The position numbers and the translations under genes are program-made. From contig OW051493.1 in NCBI GenBank assembly GCA_932521035.1, forward strand, positions 682,001-746,000: DNA of 64,000 bases, given 5' to 3'. Shown piece after piece: positions 13,101 to 24,600 of this stretch. The notes beneath the pieces were generated by a model. It searched no databases and was not told the DNA's origin. It worked only from the letters and a program-made list of their open reading frames with translations. This DNA is from Oscheius dolichura. Taxonomy: Eukaryota; Nematoda; Chromadorea; Rhabditida; Rhabditidae. Position 1 is the first letter of the stretch. Every line of letters starts with the position of its first letter.

Positions 13101-16100
13101 AACAAGTGCACTTTTCGTAATTTTTACCGTATTAGAACAGACTGAAAAGCTTCTGCTCTTTGAAAATTTCAATAAATCACTACTGGTCTTCCTTTCCCGC
13201 CTAAAAATAATGCAAAATCCATCTCTGCTAGAATTTTCTGATCATTTCCTAATAACTGTAACGCCATTCGTCTCAACCAGAGAGTTGTACTTTCTCCGAT
13301 TCAGGCTAATTTTGACCTTGAAATGCCTTGAAAACGACTTTACCTCGGTATTGCTGCCATTCCTCTACAATGTTCATTCCGCTGCTAATCAATATCCATA
13401 TTTTCTTTACGTTTCATACTGCGAATATAGAGCGGGAACAATAATTGGAAGTCGTTTTACATAACACAAAAGCAGTAACGGGCATTCTAGGCTTATTAGG
13501 ACCTTCAAAAAGACGTTGTGGGCCTTTCAATCTACAGTAACCCTCAAAATTTCCAAGAATCTTATTTTCTCATAAAATTGTTTTGATTCTCGCCTAAATA
13601 TACTCCAGAAACCCCAAGAAGCAAATGATTCTGTTCCTTATTATTAGCTTCTTATGAATAATTACCGTATTGGGCTGTCTACTTCCCGAAATTTGAGACT
13701 TTCTCCCCATAATATTTATTTAATTATTATTGTAGCTTGTTCCCTAAATATTCCGGAAGTTTTCTCCTTTTTTACTATAAAAAAAATGGAGGATTTAAAT
13801 CAGCGATTAGACCGCCCTTTATCCTCCCCGGAGTTTTTGAGCCGTCTCTCCCGGGAGCAGCTAAAATTTCCCACGAATATTCCTCCATCCGGATGTCTTT
13901 CCCCCGTCAAAATATCCTCCTCTTCCTCTAAAAATCCAGGAATTTTCAGACTTCTCAAACATTTCGACTATCAAAGTGTCGATGTCGAAATGCAGACCGG
14001 AAGGGATCGACGCACAGTTCGGCAGCTGTGCTCACAGGCGCCAGATGATGTCAAGGTGGGTTTCATTAGGGCGGCAAACCGGATCCGGGTCAGTAAGCCG
14101 CATTTTCGGGGGAAGCGTGTCGTCTTTGCGCGTTTTCGATGCAATAGGTAATCTTTGGCCTACTGTAATTGGTATATTGGGATTATTGCGCCGAAATAGC
14201 GCAAAGGCGGCATGCTTGCCCCGAGAATGCGCCTTACTGGCCCGGATCTCGTTTGCCGCGCTAGGTTTTACTTTTTTGAGGCAGAGAAAGGGTCTTATAA
14301 TCATTGTATCTCTGATTTCTGACTATTTCAGGAAGCCTTGGAACATGCGGCAAAAATTAGATCATACTCAAGAAGCTTCGTAAGGAAACGAATTTTACAT
14401 GAGTGAGTTTTCGTCTGGATTTGCATAAGGAAGGGTTCAAAGAGGCTTTTTTTCACAAAATAGCAGTGTACTTATCAAAAATAGAAGAAAACTGGGGCTT
14501 TTCAAGCTAACATGATACGGGAAAAGTGCATATCCTATATACTACATGAGCGAACTAAAATTGGATAGCTTACTCCATTATAAAAACTTCCTAAAACATT
14601 TGTACTCGCAATTTGAACAGAAAAACGTTATTGCCGTATTTTTTAAAGGTCTAAGTAGTGCCAGATCAATGAAAGTTGTCGTATAAAGTGGTCAACAGTT
14701 TGGTGAAACAGTGTGAAATTATGCGTGGCTTTTATAGCAGAAAGAAAAACTGGCTTTGAAACTTTTACCTGAATTTTAAAGGGTCATAAAAACATGGGAA
14801 CAAAATATGAAATTTACTAAAGAAGTCTACATATCTCTAAAAACGATCACAATTCTCCTTGGTCAACCTTTATCCATAGACAATAAGTTTCCCATTATTG
14901 CCGAACTTCCGAATAGAAAGAGCCTGTAAGGGAATATATCTACAGCACTCTAAACATAAAAAATTTCGGAAAATTCACTTCTAACTAGTTTTTTCCCTAT
15001 TTTTATTCAATTTTGAGAGAAATTCCGGCAACCACTGAAGGAAAGAAGAAGAAATGACCTTTCTACTGGGATTAGAACAGAAAAAGAAGATTTTTAGAAA
15101 TACGCCTCAAATTGAATAGAACTTTCAAGTTATACAGTAATTTGATAAAAAAAATCGTCAATAATCAACTGGACTGTTGCCTTCTACAGTCTTCTCTATT
15201 TTCTACTGCTCCACAAACATTGAAAAACCAAATCCAAAAAGTTTGAACCAAATGGGAATCAGAATATTAATCTTACACTCTTTTCTTTTGGTTTCTTCCA
15301 AATTCTCTCTCCATATCAGATCACTAATTTGTAAATCTAGCCTATATCTTGAGCACTCAAAACAGCAAAAAAATCATTTTTAGCCAAGTTTCCTTCCACT
15401 TTTCTTTCGATTCCGAATTGAACTACCGCGGACCAAGTAAATTTTCCGCAATGAATTTTCTTTTCTACCAAATTTAGAACTGTAAAAGTTCAAAATTAGT
15501 GGGGGCTTGAAATTGGACAGCACACACAGCGGACAAAACAAAATTACAGCAAATGGGGAGTTTATATACAGTAAATTGATACAAATTTGGAAAAAGGCAC
15601 CGGGGGATTGCGAATCATTAGACGACCGAAGTGTTGATCGTTTTTCTACAGCCTCTAAAACATTGAAATCCACTCTAAATATCGGAACAAAATCTAATTT
15701 TCTCGAATTTTTTGTTACGTTACCATACATGGACAAGCAGCCGAATTTCGGGCGCACCCCCCTCCCCGTTTTTGTGCTTAGACAGGAGTGTCGGGTGTTT
15801 GTGTCCGTATCTCGGTCATTTCTTGGCCGATTTCAAAAATTCGAAGACCTAGTTGGAGAGCACAAAAAGACGATTCTAATGAACCCAGTCACATCTCAAC
15901 CGCCCCCGGGAAAACAATCTGTACCCCCCCCCCCCCCCCCCCCCCCCCCCACATGTATATACGTTACATAATAAATGACTAGAAATGCATCAAAAAATGG
16001 GCTTTTTATGCTGACATTTAGCTGAAATAGTAGAAAAATACCATTATTTGCCGTTTTAGAGTAGGCTTGCAGAAACCTGTTCCTTCTTCTATCGTTCCCA

Positions 16101-19046
16101 AAACACAAATAATCCGCCATAAATCCCTTAGTAACCAGCCATAAAATTCTGTTTTTCAGGGATCTCTCCCACGGAACGGAACGTTTTCCCATCCGGGTGA
16201 CAAACGACGTCGATGACGAGTATCCCGCCGCGTTTACATATTCCACGCGTGTCGTCGATCGAACCGGAATTTTAAAACTGCGAAAATCCGACGAGATGTT
16301 GGTCAGTTTAGAAGTCAAAAATCGGGTGAATAAGTCAGAAAGTTTAGATTTGTAACTGCCGAGCCGGCTGTGAAATGGACTGCGAGTGTAACAGTGGAAT
16401 CTATGACGAGGAAGGACGAGCAAAGTTGGACAGACTGGAGGCGCCGTTTCTGGAATGCAGCTCGGATTGTCTCTGTAATATGGCCTGTGGAAATCGGGTA
16501 GCACAGAAAGGAGCCACACACCCTGTTGAGGTACGGTACGATCTATTATTAGCCGTTTTTTTAAAGTCTAATTTGATTTAATTTGAATTTATTTCTTCTT
16601 TTTTAGCAATACAACATCTTTATCAGCTTTGTTTGCAAAATATCGAACTTTATTGATTCTATGATACATTTCAGTTTTATTCTTTGGGGAAGTTATAGTC
16701 GGTTTCCAACGGGGGAAAACCCCGGCTAAAGGTTAATTCTGTAACCGCGCGCCAACAAACAATGCAAAAGTGAAAAATTACGCGACTTTTCGCCTGGAAA
16801 CGGACTATACTTAACCGATAAAGCTTCGAGAAACAACGTTATTTGGATAAATTGGGATTTTATGGCTATTTTGAAACATTTGGCTTTCATTGTTTGGGGA
16901 AACTCAAAGAGGAGAAGGCGAGCCGGTCGAGGTGCGGTGGAATCAGCATTTTTTGAAGAATTTTTTTCATTGACATTATTCGAAAAAAGATGAAATTTAT
17001 GGCAAATTTATGGCCATTTTACTTTCATATTTTTTTGGGGGAAATTGCTCAAAACAGAATAACAAATTCGTTTCAAGCACTGTAGCTTCGTCTATTTACT
17101 GCTTTCACCGAGTTAGGATTGCTATCAGTTGAAATCTCCAACTTTATGGGCTCTTTGAAGCATTCTACTTTTCGTTTCTTTTGAGAATAATCCATTGATA
17201 CGATAGAGGCATCTTTTTGGAAGAAATTGTTATTCTGAGCTAGAAATGTACTATCTCTTGACGTTGTTTACAAAAATCTGGGTTCTATGGCTCCTTTGAA
17301 ACATTTTCCTCCTTTTCTATTTCTCAAAAAGGTGCACTTCATTGAGTTACAGTTCTACCGAGGGCTGCTAGCGACCTATTGATGTTATTTAGAAAAATCA
17401 GGGTTTTGTAGTTACCATGAAAGCTTTCTTACTCTACTCGCGAGTTTTTGAGAATAATAGACTTCTTTTTTTTTGGTAAAATTCTTCAAATAAGGCAAAG
17501 AAGAGGACACTGATAATAACGAGCGAAGCAGAATGAAAAACCTGATCCTTTGATCTTTCTGGAACATTTTGAAAATCCTTTTGAAATCCTCATCCGTTTA
17601 AAATTTTTTATGTTTTTGGGCAACTATATAGAGTAGCTTGTAAGTATTCGTAGATAGACCTTTCCTTTCGATTTGAACTTCTCCTGTTTTGCCCACCGTA
17701 GAAAAGTGTCGAGCTCTTTTGTCAAAGATTCTTCCTCGATTATACTGTACTTACAAGCTAGTAATCTTTTATTTTCAGATTTTCCGAACCATTGACGGCC
17801 GAGGTTGGGGAGTTCGTGCCCTGTGTAAGATCAGAAAAGGCACATTTATTGGAGAATATACTGGCGAACTGCTGACGGACGCGGATGCCAATAGACGGAT
17901 TGATAGCTACCTCTTCGAAACTTCTGTGGTTAGTCTTACTTTGCTATTGATCAATCCAGCTACAAGAAAACAATAAAATGACAAAAAGTTGCTTTATAAC
18001 ATTTCCATAAAACAAATTCTGACATAAGACCACGACTTTCCAAATTTTCGAAAGTGTTTTTTCGTTACAGTAGCCAGATAAAAGGTCACTTTTAATATTT
18101 TCAGCAATATTGGGTAGAATTGTTCAGATTTGTTCAGCTAAAAACATAAAAAAATTGAAAGGAAACAGTGAATTTACCCGTAAAAGAGTAAAATTTCATC
18201 AGTTCTTTTGACAAAAATTCAAAAAAAATTGTTTGTTCTCACTCATTAAACATTATTTTTTTCATGTTTTCCATGGGGTATTAGAGTATTTTGAGCTCAA
18301 TTATTCCGTTACCATCCTGTTTCTTGGGCGTACTCCAAATAATTCATCCATGATTCGCTGAAAATTTCATATTTTCTCAGACTTTTAGAAATCCATAAAA
18401 TCCTTTGATTGCCCCTAATTTTCCTCTTCCGTTTCAAAATACCTTCATAATCGAATATCATGAAAATGTTTTTGATTCAGCCACTAGATTTGAACAAAAA
18501 AATAAGTAATAACTTCAGGGTGACCAGAACTACACCGTGGATGCCCGCCTGTTGGGTAACTTCACCCGGTTTATAAACCACAGCTGTGAGCCGAATGCCA
18601 AAGTGTGTATGGTCGTTTGGGACTGGCAGATAGAGCAGCTCAGCCATATTTGTATTTTCGCCACGACGGATATCTTCAAAGGAGAGGAGATCACCATCTC
18701 TTATGGAGAACACTGGTGGCGGGCAAAGGTACTGTTTTAAATAATTTCTAAAACTTTTTTCCCCAAAATATCAGGACAAGAATACGAAATCAGACCGCCA
18801 ATTGTTAATTTATTTTAAGGCCTGCTCAAAATACTCAAAAATCCAGGAAATTAGACCGTTTTGGCGGCGAAAAACACTTGATTCCCGCCTAAAATGATTC
18901 CATTTCAGATAACGGAATTCCCCTGCCGATGTAAACAAGTCTCCTGCGAATTTACGGAGAATAAACGACAGGCTCTGTTGAGGAAACAGGCGGAGACGGC
19001 GTCGACCAGCTCGAGCAGCTATGACAGTGAAGCGGCGTCGGAATAA
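1154..19046 (+). CDS. EHMT: EHMT/G9a-like histone H3K9 methyltransferase (Cys-rich region, pre-SET, SET, post-SET)
   Basis: Modelled exons: 1154..1268, 2207..2292, 2360..2449, 2867..2998, 3034..3156, 3213..3254 (weak), 3637..3777, 4403..4521, 13950..14055, 14332..14402, 16160..16301, 16348..16530, 17779..17928, 18519..18728, 18909..19046. Phases agree throughout, giving about 615 aa. The N-terminal part (about residues 25-165) is the EHMT Cys-rich region: a CCC motif, [19 protein letters not shown], then HISHISC and CSHC. Pre-SET (about 342-450) has nine cysteines in the Zn3-cluster pattern. SET (about 451-570) has [15 protein letters not shown], the AdoMet/knot motif NHSCEPN at about 520-526, and a catalytic-type Tyr in ISYGEHWW. 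Post-SET has CRCKQVSC. The family puts mono- and dimethyl marks on H3K9 in the nucleus. The ankyrin block of animal EHMTs is short or not recognisable (exons 3637-14055). The start is the first ATG after an acceptor; more 5' exons are possible. Exons 3213 and 3637 are the least certain. Confidence 0.85.
1380..1730. repeat. Two diverged direct copies of a repeat in EHMT intron 1
   Basis: Segments beginning at about 1398 and 1640 share TCTATTTCTAACGAAAATT, a T-rich stretch, TTTGAGATTTCAGC, and then G(A/G)CGGATTTAAT. The distance is about 240 bp. The opening resembles the M1 terminus, so both may be old M1 ends. Confidence 0.5.
5187..5330. mobile_element. M2 MITE, copy 1
   Basis: A near-perfect inverted repeat. 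The left arm (5187-5235) runs into CCCTGCACCCGTAAAGTCTC and the right arm (5281-5330) is its complement. The spacer is about 45 bp. The ends read CGGCT...AGCCG. Further copies are at 19880, 36123 and 37340. Confidence 0.85.
5980..7560. repeat. Degenerate tandem repeat, unit about 150-200 bp
   Basis: The block repeats two linked motifs: AAAATTCTTATAAGAACNGTTTGA followed some tens of bases later by ACCAAAGGGCGCCTAAATAAGAACT. Clear instances lie near 6100-6250, 6380, 6530, 6700, 7030, 7250-7320 and 7450-7530. Units are diverged, so this is an old array. Confidence 0.6.
8516..8643. mobile_element. M1 MITE, copy a
   Basis: The terminal inverted repeats read TATAGTCCATGTCCAACGGA on the left and the matching complement ending in GGAAATGGACTATA on the right. 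Inside is a GC-rich hairpin, GTCTCCGCTACGAGAC-like, with GCGCCGCCAAATTTGAATCC. A TA target duplication is likely, because TATA is present at both ends. Confidence 0.85.
8644..9104. repeat. 460-bp dispersed repeat joined to M1, copy 1
   Basis: This stretch is nearly identical to 25371..25836, including the adjoining M1 element. Differences are a few substitutions and one small indel near 8863 versus 25590-25610. Together the pair is a segmental duplication or a composite element of about 590 bp. Confidence 0.85.
9105..10428. other. Intron stretch without recognised content
   Basis: AT-rich intron sequence. No coding exon, tRNA-like element or clear repeat was recognised. Confidence 0.4.
10429..10563. 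mobile_element. M1 MITE, copy b
   Basis: Same ends (TATAGTCCATTTCCAACGGA and its complement) as copy a. The internal hairpin has the opposite orientation: the AAATTTGG block lies on the left. Confidence 0.85.
12420..12720 (+). promoter_or_regulatory. Candidate internal promoter within the large EHMT intron
   Basis: A locally GC-richer block in an otherwise AT-rich intron. It has a consensus-like TATATATA at 12511-12518, a CRE-like TGACGTAG at about 12567-12574, and pyrimidine- and purine-rich tracts. It lies 1.2 kb upstream of an ATG (13786) in frame with the EHMT exon at 13950. Composition and position are seen; promoter activity is inferred. Confidence 0.35.
13786..14055 (+). other. Possible alternative first coding exon of the EHMT-like gene
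   Basis: An ORF starting at ATG 13786 ([11 protein letters not shown]...) reads through the internal acceptor at 13949 in exactly the frame used by exon 13950..14055. A transcript starting here would carry about 55 extra residues, rich in Ser and Pro, and lack the Cys-rich region while keeping pre-SET and SET. The open frame may be chance, since the acceptor ATTTTCAG is strong. Confidence 0.35.
14071..14260. mobile_element. Inverted-repeat element (MITE-like, M3) in EHMT intron
   Basis: Two arms of about 62 bp, GCGGCAAAC...TTTGCGC and its diverged complement GCGCAAAGG...GTTTGCCGC, flank a loop of about 65 bp. The arms match over most positions but are clearly diverged. The first arm starts 15 bp after the splice donor. 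Confidence 0.7.
15780..15950. repeat. R3 dispersed repeat with a 27-nt poly-C run
   Basis: This matches 57725..57905 (same orientation) and 38025..38345 (inverted, two units). The shared core includes GTATCTCGGTCATTTCTTGG and CATCTCAACCGCCCCCGGGA. Here the short C-run seen in the 57.8 kb copy is expanded to 27 consecutive C (15924-15950). Confidence 0.8.
16531..17778 (+). other. EHMT intron with degenerate repeats and a relic M1
   Basis: The stretch contains an old M1-like element (16694..16809, ends TATAGTCGGTTTCC and GGAAACGGACTATA). It also has about six diverged units of roughly 130 bp built on TTTATGGCT(C/A)NTTTGAAACATTTT, seen near 16860, 17015, 17145, 17285 and 17405. Confidence 0.55.
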
Positions 19047-19879
19047 ATTGGAGAACCGACTTCGAAACGGATCGAAACGGATGACATAAAAATTAGAAGA
19101 TTAATATCCCCACATCGAAACATTTCCTCATTAATTGTAAGCACAAGGTTTATTTAGAAGTCTACGGGTAGAATAGAGCTCATTGTCATATTTTATTGAA
19201 GTTTTTTGGTTGTTTTATAGAATTAATAAATGTTGATAACTTTCTGCAACAACAGTATCTTGGCAAAGGACGAACTGGCAGCTAAGAGGGTAAAAATAGG
19301 CTCGGCACGGGATAGACCGAAAAACAAGGGTTCGATCTTCTGTACCTGTGGAAAAAAAGTAGCTGTGAACTGTAAAATTGCCTTTCCAAGTTCTCTTGGA
19401 TACGGCTCCCTATTTCACAGGGAATTCTTTCATTTCAATTCCTTTTAGTCATAAAACACCCCCTGTTTACACGGTTATTACGTCTGTTGAATTTGCCTCC
19501 CGACTGTTCTCCTCTTCCCCTGTAGTGTACTGTAGCCTAGCTAATTTATCTCCAAAATGTTCTACAACTACATAAATGAACGAAATATGTCGAAGTAAAA
19601 ATAAGAATAAGCAATGGAACTATTTTCTAAACAAGAACTTCTGCATTGAAGTATTAGTAATCGGTCTTCTGAAGTTTATTTTAACGGTTTTATGAACCAT
19701 TCAAAAAACATTTCTATGCAGCTTATTTTGTTACGCCTGTGATTAGTGAAGCGAATAATTTCTTATAATTTTTCGGTATCAATTTTACTAGAAAACGAAT
19801 TTTATACGCATCATGATGATTCCAACACAGTTGCAGACACGTTCCCTTATGAGATGAATAACACCCGAAAAAGAAGTCG

Positions 19880-20015
19880 TACCCGCTAGTCCTATCCCCT
19901 GCACCCGTAGAGTCTCGGCAGGAGAAAGGTATAAAAGCGTCACAGTTTTGGATAAAGATGATCCTCCTGCCGAGACTTTACGGGTGCAGGGGATCGGACT
20001 ATCGAGGGCCGATTC
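19880..20015. mobile_element. M2 MITE, copy 2
   Basis: The arms CTAGTCCTATCCCCTGCACC and GGTGCAGGGGATCGGACTAT are inverted complements and flank a short AT-rich core containing GGTATAAAAGCGTCACAG. Confidence 0.85.
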
Positions 20016-20429
20016 TCCAATTTTCATATTTTTCCAGTTTCGGGAACTATTCATAAGATCTCAATAAGCGGCATGGTTAGTTCTTCAAACGTTTTACGAA
20101 GGTGCATCCGGCCATTTTCACCTTTCCCCGGATATTTTCCTCTCCATTACAACGGGGGGCCATTCCCCCTACCTCTCTCTCCATTCCCCAAAACTCTTTT
20201 ACCTAAATATCTCCCTTCCCCTCCACTTCCTCCAATTTTCTTCAAAGAAATAGAGCAGCACCACTTTTCGCTCTTTTTTCCACCTCTTCCCCTCTCCCTC
20301 CCCCCAATAGCCAGACGTTTGCACATTCATATTCGCCACCATATTAGTCGACAATCTTATTACCTGGCTCTGGGAATATAAATGTTTTTCGGAGCTGCTT
20401 GAACCCATTATTTTTCTTCTCTTTACTGT

Positions 20430-21690
20430 TTTGCCGGGGTAATAAGAATTTCAATTTTTCGATGTCAGTATTAAATCGCTAATAAAAGGGATAAAAAGTT
20501 GTTTTTCTTCGGTTGTATTCAGCCTTGATAAGATTTTTGGATTTTTTTACCGTTAGTCAGTAATGGATACTCAATTTTAGAAACTTGTGAGCTTTTCAAG
20601 GACGTCTGGGCCCCTATCTCGTTTCATTTCCAAGTTGCCCCATTTTTTTCGTTACCCTTTATTTTTTCACTGTTTCATCTTGGCAATAAGAATTCCAATT
20701 TTTCATTGTCAATAATTTCCTCTTTGCTGAGAATATAAATAAAAAGGGGGAAAAAGTGGTTTTTCTTCTGCTTTATTCAGCCGTGATAAGATTGTTGAGA
20801 ATTTTTACCGTTACTCAAAAACTCCTTTAGAAACTTGTGAACTGCGAATTGTCAGGGTTATAATTGAGCCCCCATCTCATTTTACTTCCAACTTACCACA
20901 TTTTTTTTTTCATTACTCTTTATTTTTTCGCTATTTTATCTTGGCAATAAGAATTGCATTTTTTTTCAGTGAGTAGTTCTCTGGCGAAAGAAAGTTAGCG
21001 ATCAAAAGGGAAAGAACTCGTTTTTTATGCAGCCTTGATAAGGATTTTGGGATCTGTACCGTTACTAATCCTATGGGGCGTGTTTTAGAAACTTGTGAAG
21101 CTTTCAAGGTTAAGATTGTTCCCCTATCTCATTTCATTTCAAACTATTTTTTGCTTTATTGTTTTATTGCAGTAATAAGATTTCTCCAAAACTTTGAGTA
21201 TCAATAAGCGATATGATTTCCTTCTTTTAGGGAATAAGTTCTTTCTTTTTTTTTGGTTTTACGCAGATTTCATAAGATTTTTGGGATTTCTTATCATTGC
21301 TCAATGCGTCTTCGTGCAAATTACCTCCAACTTTGCAAGTTGTTGCCGATCATATTCTCCCAGACGCAGCTTCTGATCCAAATAGTCTCTGTTTTCCTTG
21401 AAAATTTATGAATAAAAGCTGTTTCTAAAGGCCAAATGGAACCAATTTATCCAAATTTGCCGTTCAAATAAGTCAAATACCAAAAAAAGTAAACAAATTT
21501 CAACTGTAGCGATGAAAAATAGCGAATACAAAAGAGGAAAAATTTGAATTTTTTAGAAGTTTTATGTAGTCTTCATAAGTTTTGTGAGGATGCAAATGTT
21601 ACTTTCGGGAATGGTCCTCCAGTTGACTTAAAAAAATAGATTTTTATAGTTTTATTCCGCCTTGATAACATCAGAATTATTTAGAGGTTA
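20430..21690. repeat. Degenerate tandem repeat, unit about 250 bp
   Basis: The motif CAGCC(T/G)TGATAAGATTTTTGG, followed by TTTTTACCGTTA and later by CCCCATCTC(A/G)TTT, recurs at about 20520, 20780 and 21030, with weaker units near 21270, 21555 and 21660. Confidence 0.65.
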
Positions 21691-24600
21691 CTGTAGATAA
21701 ATTTTGTTTAGAATTCTTTCATTCCCAACCTACCGTAATCCTTTTCTCTTTCTTTCCCCATTTCCTTCTTTTCCGCTGCCACTTTCTCCACTGGTTCCCC
21801 CCAATTTTTTACCCTCCTCTTGAACCATTGAAAATCAATGAACAAAACGACGAAACAAACAGGACAATCGACGTTTTAAAAGTTTTATTGGTAAGTTTCG
21901 GACATCTTTCTTGGTGATTATTGGACTACAAAAAATCCCCCCTTTCCCCATTTTCTTCTCCATTTTCCCCTTCTCGCCGGCCTCTATCCGTCCATGCGTA
22001 CTTCCCGTCGTCCACCTCTCTCCCTCTCCCCCAGCCTGTCATTTTCGTGTCACTTCGGGAGGGGGAGTGAGAGAGAGCGGCGGCCAGCAGCAAGCAAAAC
22101 GGCTCCATTATGCAGCAGGACAGGAAGTCAGACGACGGCAAAAACAGCCGGAAAAGGGCCCGGGGTACTGAAACCTGGGGAAGGGAGAGGGGGCGGGGAG
22201 GCGGCGAGTGATTCTGTTTTTCATTGTCTTTAAAAGTTCTTCAGCTTGGTTGCAAGAATTCTTCCGTCACTCTTCCTTCTTGTTTTCAAATCTCACCCTT
22301 GTTTTCTTAGAAAATTGAAATTTTATCATAAACTACTTGACTAAACGAAAAAATAGGAAACAACCTCTAGATAAGGGGACCTTGAAACATTTCCCACTCA
22401 TATTACTCACTATTTTCCCTATTTTCTCTCATTTTTACTGGAAAAATGCCCTAAACCGTGGGGTTAAAGGTCTAAATAAGTGTAAAAAAAGGTCTAAATC
22501 AGTGTAAAATTGGATAAAGTTGAGCTCTAGTTGGTTTATTTGTTCATTAGAAAGACTCAAAATGGAGAAAGACCGTAAGTTAGGGCAGCAACATGAAAAA
22601 TTCGTTGTATTCAATGGAACTTGAATATTCAAAAAAAAGAATTTTTGCGCTTTTGTTTCAAGTTGGATACTAAATTCATACAGTCTTCAAACTTCACTAG
22701 CTCTTGTTTCCGCGCACGACAAATTACGCCTTGTAAATATCATCCAGTACTCCATATAAGAAGAAGCTTACTACGGTAATACGGTAGTTCCTTCTAACTT
22801 TTTCTGAGAATAAAAGACTTCTCGTGGGTTTCATTGACTACTTTTATAGATTTCAATACCTTACCGCCCAATTGAAATATGGCTGCCTACTCTTTTGATC
22901 GTCTATTGCTGCAAAAATTAGCGTGTCGTATCTGTATCACTTTTTCAAGTTTGTTGAAGAGTAGCACAGGAACTTTATGAACCGCTAAAATGCTTCTTGT
23001 ACACTGTAGGAATCACGAGATTTTTACGGCGCAACACGCATTACTAACCATTCGTTTTAATTCGTTATAAAGAAGTTTTGAAACATTTTTTGTCTACTTG
23101 TTTACTGATTGTGTTGTTCAACGATTTTACGCTCTGTTTTACAAAAAAGAAAAATACCTCACCATCAGTATAAAGCCTTTGCTCTTTTATATAAGGAGTT
23201 TTCGAAACATTTTGGAAAGTTACTTTCTGTTTTTTAGAAAGAAAATGATCTCCGACCTTGTTACATAATATGTTGTTGCCTCTCTCTCCCTGCAAGTAGT
23301 TGTTATTCCTGTCGCACTGTCAATAAATAACACCCGAGGGCTTTTAATTTTAATGGATACTCAATAGGAAAAGAGAAAGGGCAGCCGTTTAGGGCAGAGG
23401 TTGAACAACATAGACTTTACAGAGAGGGAAGACAGACAGGGACTTTTTTGAAGTAACTAGCCACATTTTTATGTTTCAATGAAGCATCTTAGCTCATTAC
23501 ATTCTCATTTTTCTACCAATAAATGATCTGATCAAAACGAGAAAAGAAAAGAAAGCCTGTATGGATTGTTTTTCGTTTTATTTTGTTCTAATCCTTGAAT
23601 TTAACGAAAGATAATAAAATAACCAGTTATTTGAGGTTCAATTATGGCAACAGCTAAAATTACAGTAATGAGTGAGTGATTCATGTTTTCTATATTTTTC
23701 TTTTTCCGTTCAGGACATCTGACCCGAATCTGATCTTTACCCCGGCAATTGAGATTTCTCGACTGTCTCCGGTATTTTCCGAAGGATTCACGAGCTGTAT
23801 ATATATTTTTTTATTTCTTGGCACCCTAGTTGAAATGAAAATGTTTCAGGAATTCTTTATAAGAACTCTTTTTTTTGCAATTTTCAATGATTTGCGTCAG
23901 CGGAAGAAAATTTTCCATTTTTTTAAAGTTCTCAGATTCCTTCATGTTTTACGGATGAAATAATAGGAAAAGATCCATCTTTCATTGCTAATTGGAAGCA
24001 AGGCCATATTTTTCAAATGTCGCGGTAAAAATCTTTCCCTCCCCATTCTGCTCCCCTTTTCCCATTCGTTCCCTCCAAAGATGACCGGCTTTCTCTCAAA
24101 TTGCTCTCTTATTTTCCCGTGAAAAACTTTAAAATCCCCAAAAGGATGTAATCGGCTGGCGGTGTTTGATCCGGTGAAGGATTTCACTGGCCGACGACAA
24201 GAGATCGTGAAATATGAGACAGCTGGACGCATCGCATTATATAGCCCGCGTTTATTCCACTATTTATTACTTCTCTACCATAAACATTCCTGCCCATCGG
24301 TCTTGGAACCCTCCCCATTTATTTATCCTCTCACAAAAACAGGAAAAAAGTCAACAAAATAATTCTATCGAAAGGTCAAAAAATAGCCGGCCTAATATTC
24401 GATTCAGGATCTAGTTGCCGTCCTCATGAATTGAGAGAGAGAGCCAGCAATCGTCACATCTTTTATGCATCCTACTCCCTAATTATCCGGCCTCCCCCCT
24501 TTTTTCCCTTCCCTTTTCCTCTTCCCGGTGATGCCTAAATTAGCTTCTCCCCGGCTGCAAAAACTGGTCCCTTTCTTTTTTATTCTATATTTTCACGGAG

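Larger units (their letters stand above)
4522..13949 (+). other. 9.4 kb intron of the EHMT-like gene
   Basis: Exon 4403..4521 ends in phase 2, and the strong acceptor ATTTTCAG at 13942-13949 continues it in frame, so the whole stretch is read as one intron. It holds one M2 element, two M1 elements, one copy of a 460-bp dispersed repeat, degenerate tandem repeats (about 5980-7560) and a promoter-like GC-rich block at 12420-12720. No exon of a nested gene could be supported on either strand. An ORF at 13090..13464 has no recognisable family or splice context. Confidence 0.55.

Noticed and set aside
13090..13464. 124-codon plus-strand ORF in the EHMT intron
   Set aside because: Leu/Phe-rich composition typical of T-rich DNA, no recognisable family, no splice or poly(A) context.
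15507..15982. 154-codon ORF and an overlapping frame ending in poly-Pro
   Set aside because: It is produced by the R3 repeat and the poly-C run; similar frames occur at the other R3 copies.
19230..19448. Short ORF just after the EHMT stop
   Set aside because: It lies in the likely 3' UTR, has no acceptor or donor pattern and no known motif.
21911..22233. Overlapping Ser/Pro- and Arg/Gly-rich ORFs
   Set aside because: They come from C/T- and G/A-rich low-complexity tracts; frames on both strands are open, as expected for such tracts.
23705..23800. Acceptor-like GTTCAG followed by a short open, protein-like stretch
   Set aside because: Only one candidate exon, no partner with matching phase nearby, no family recognised.
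24162..24362. ORF beginning FDPVKDFTGRRQEI
   Set aside because: Protein-like at first sight, but it dissolves into Leu/Tyr-rich AT sequence and has no splice partner.
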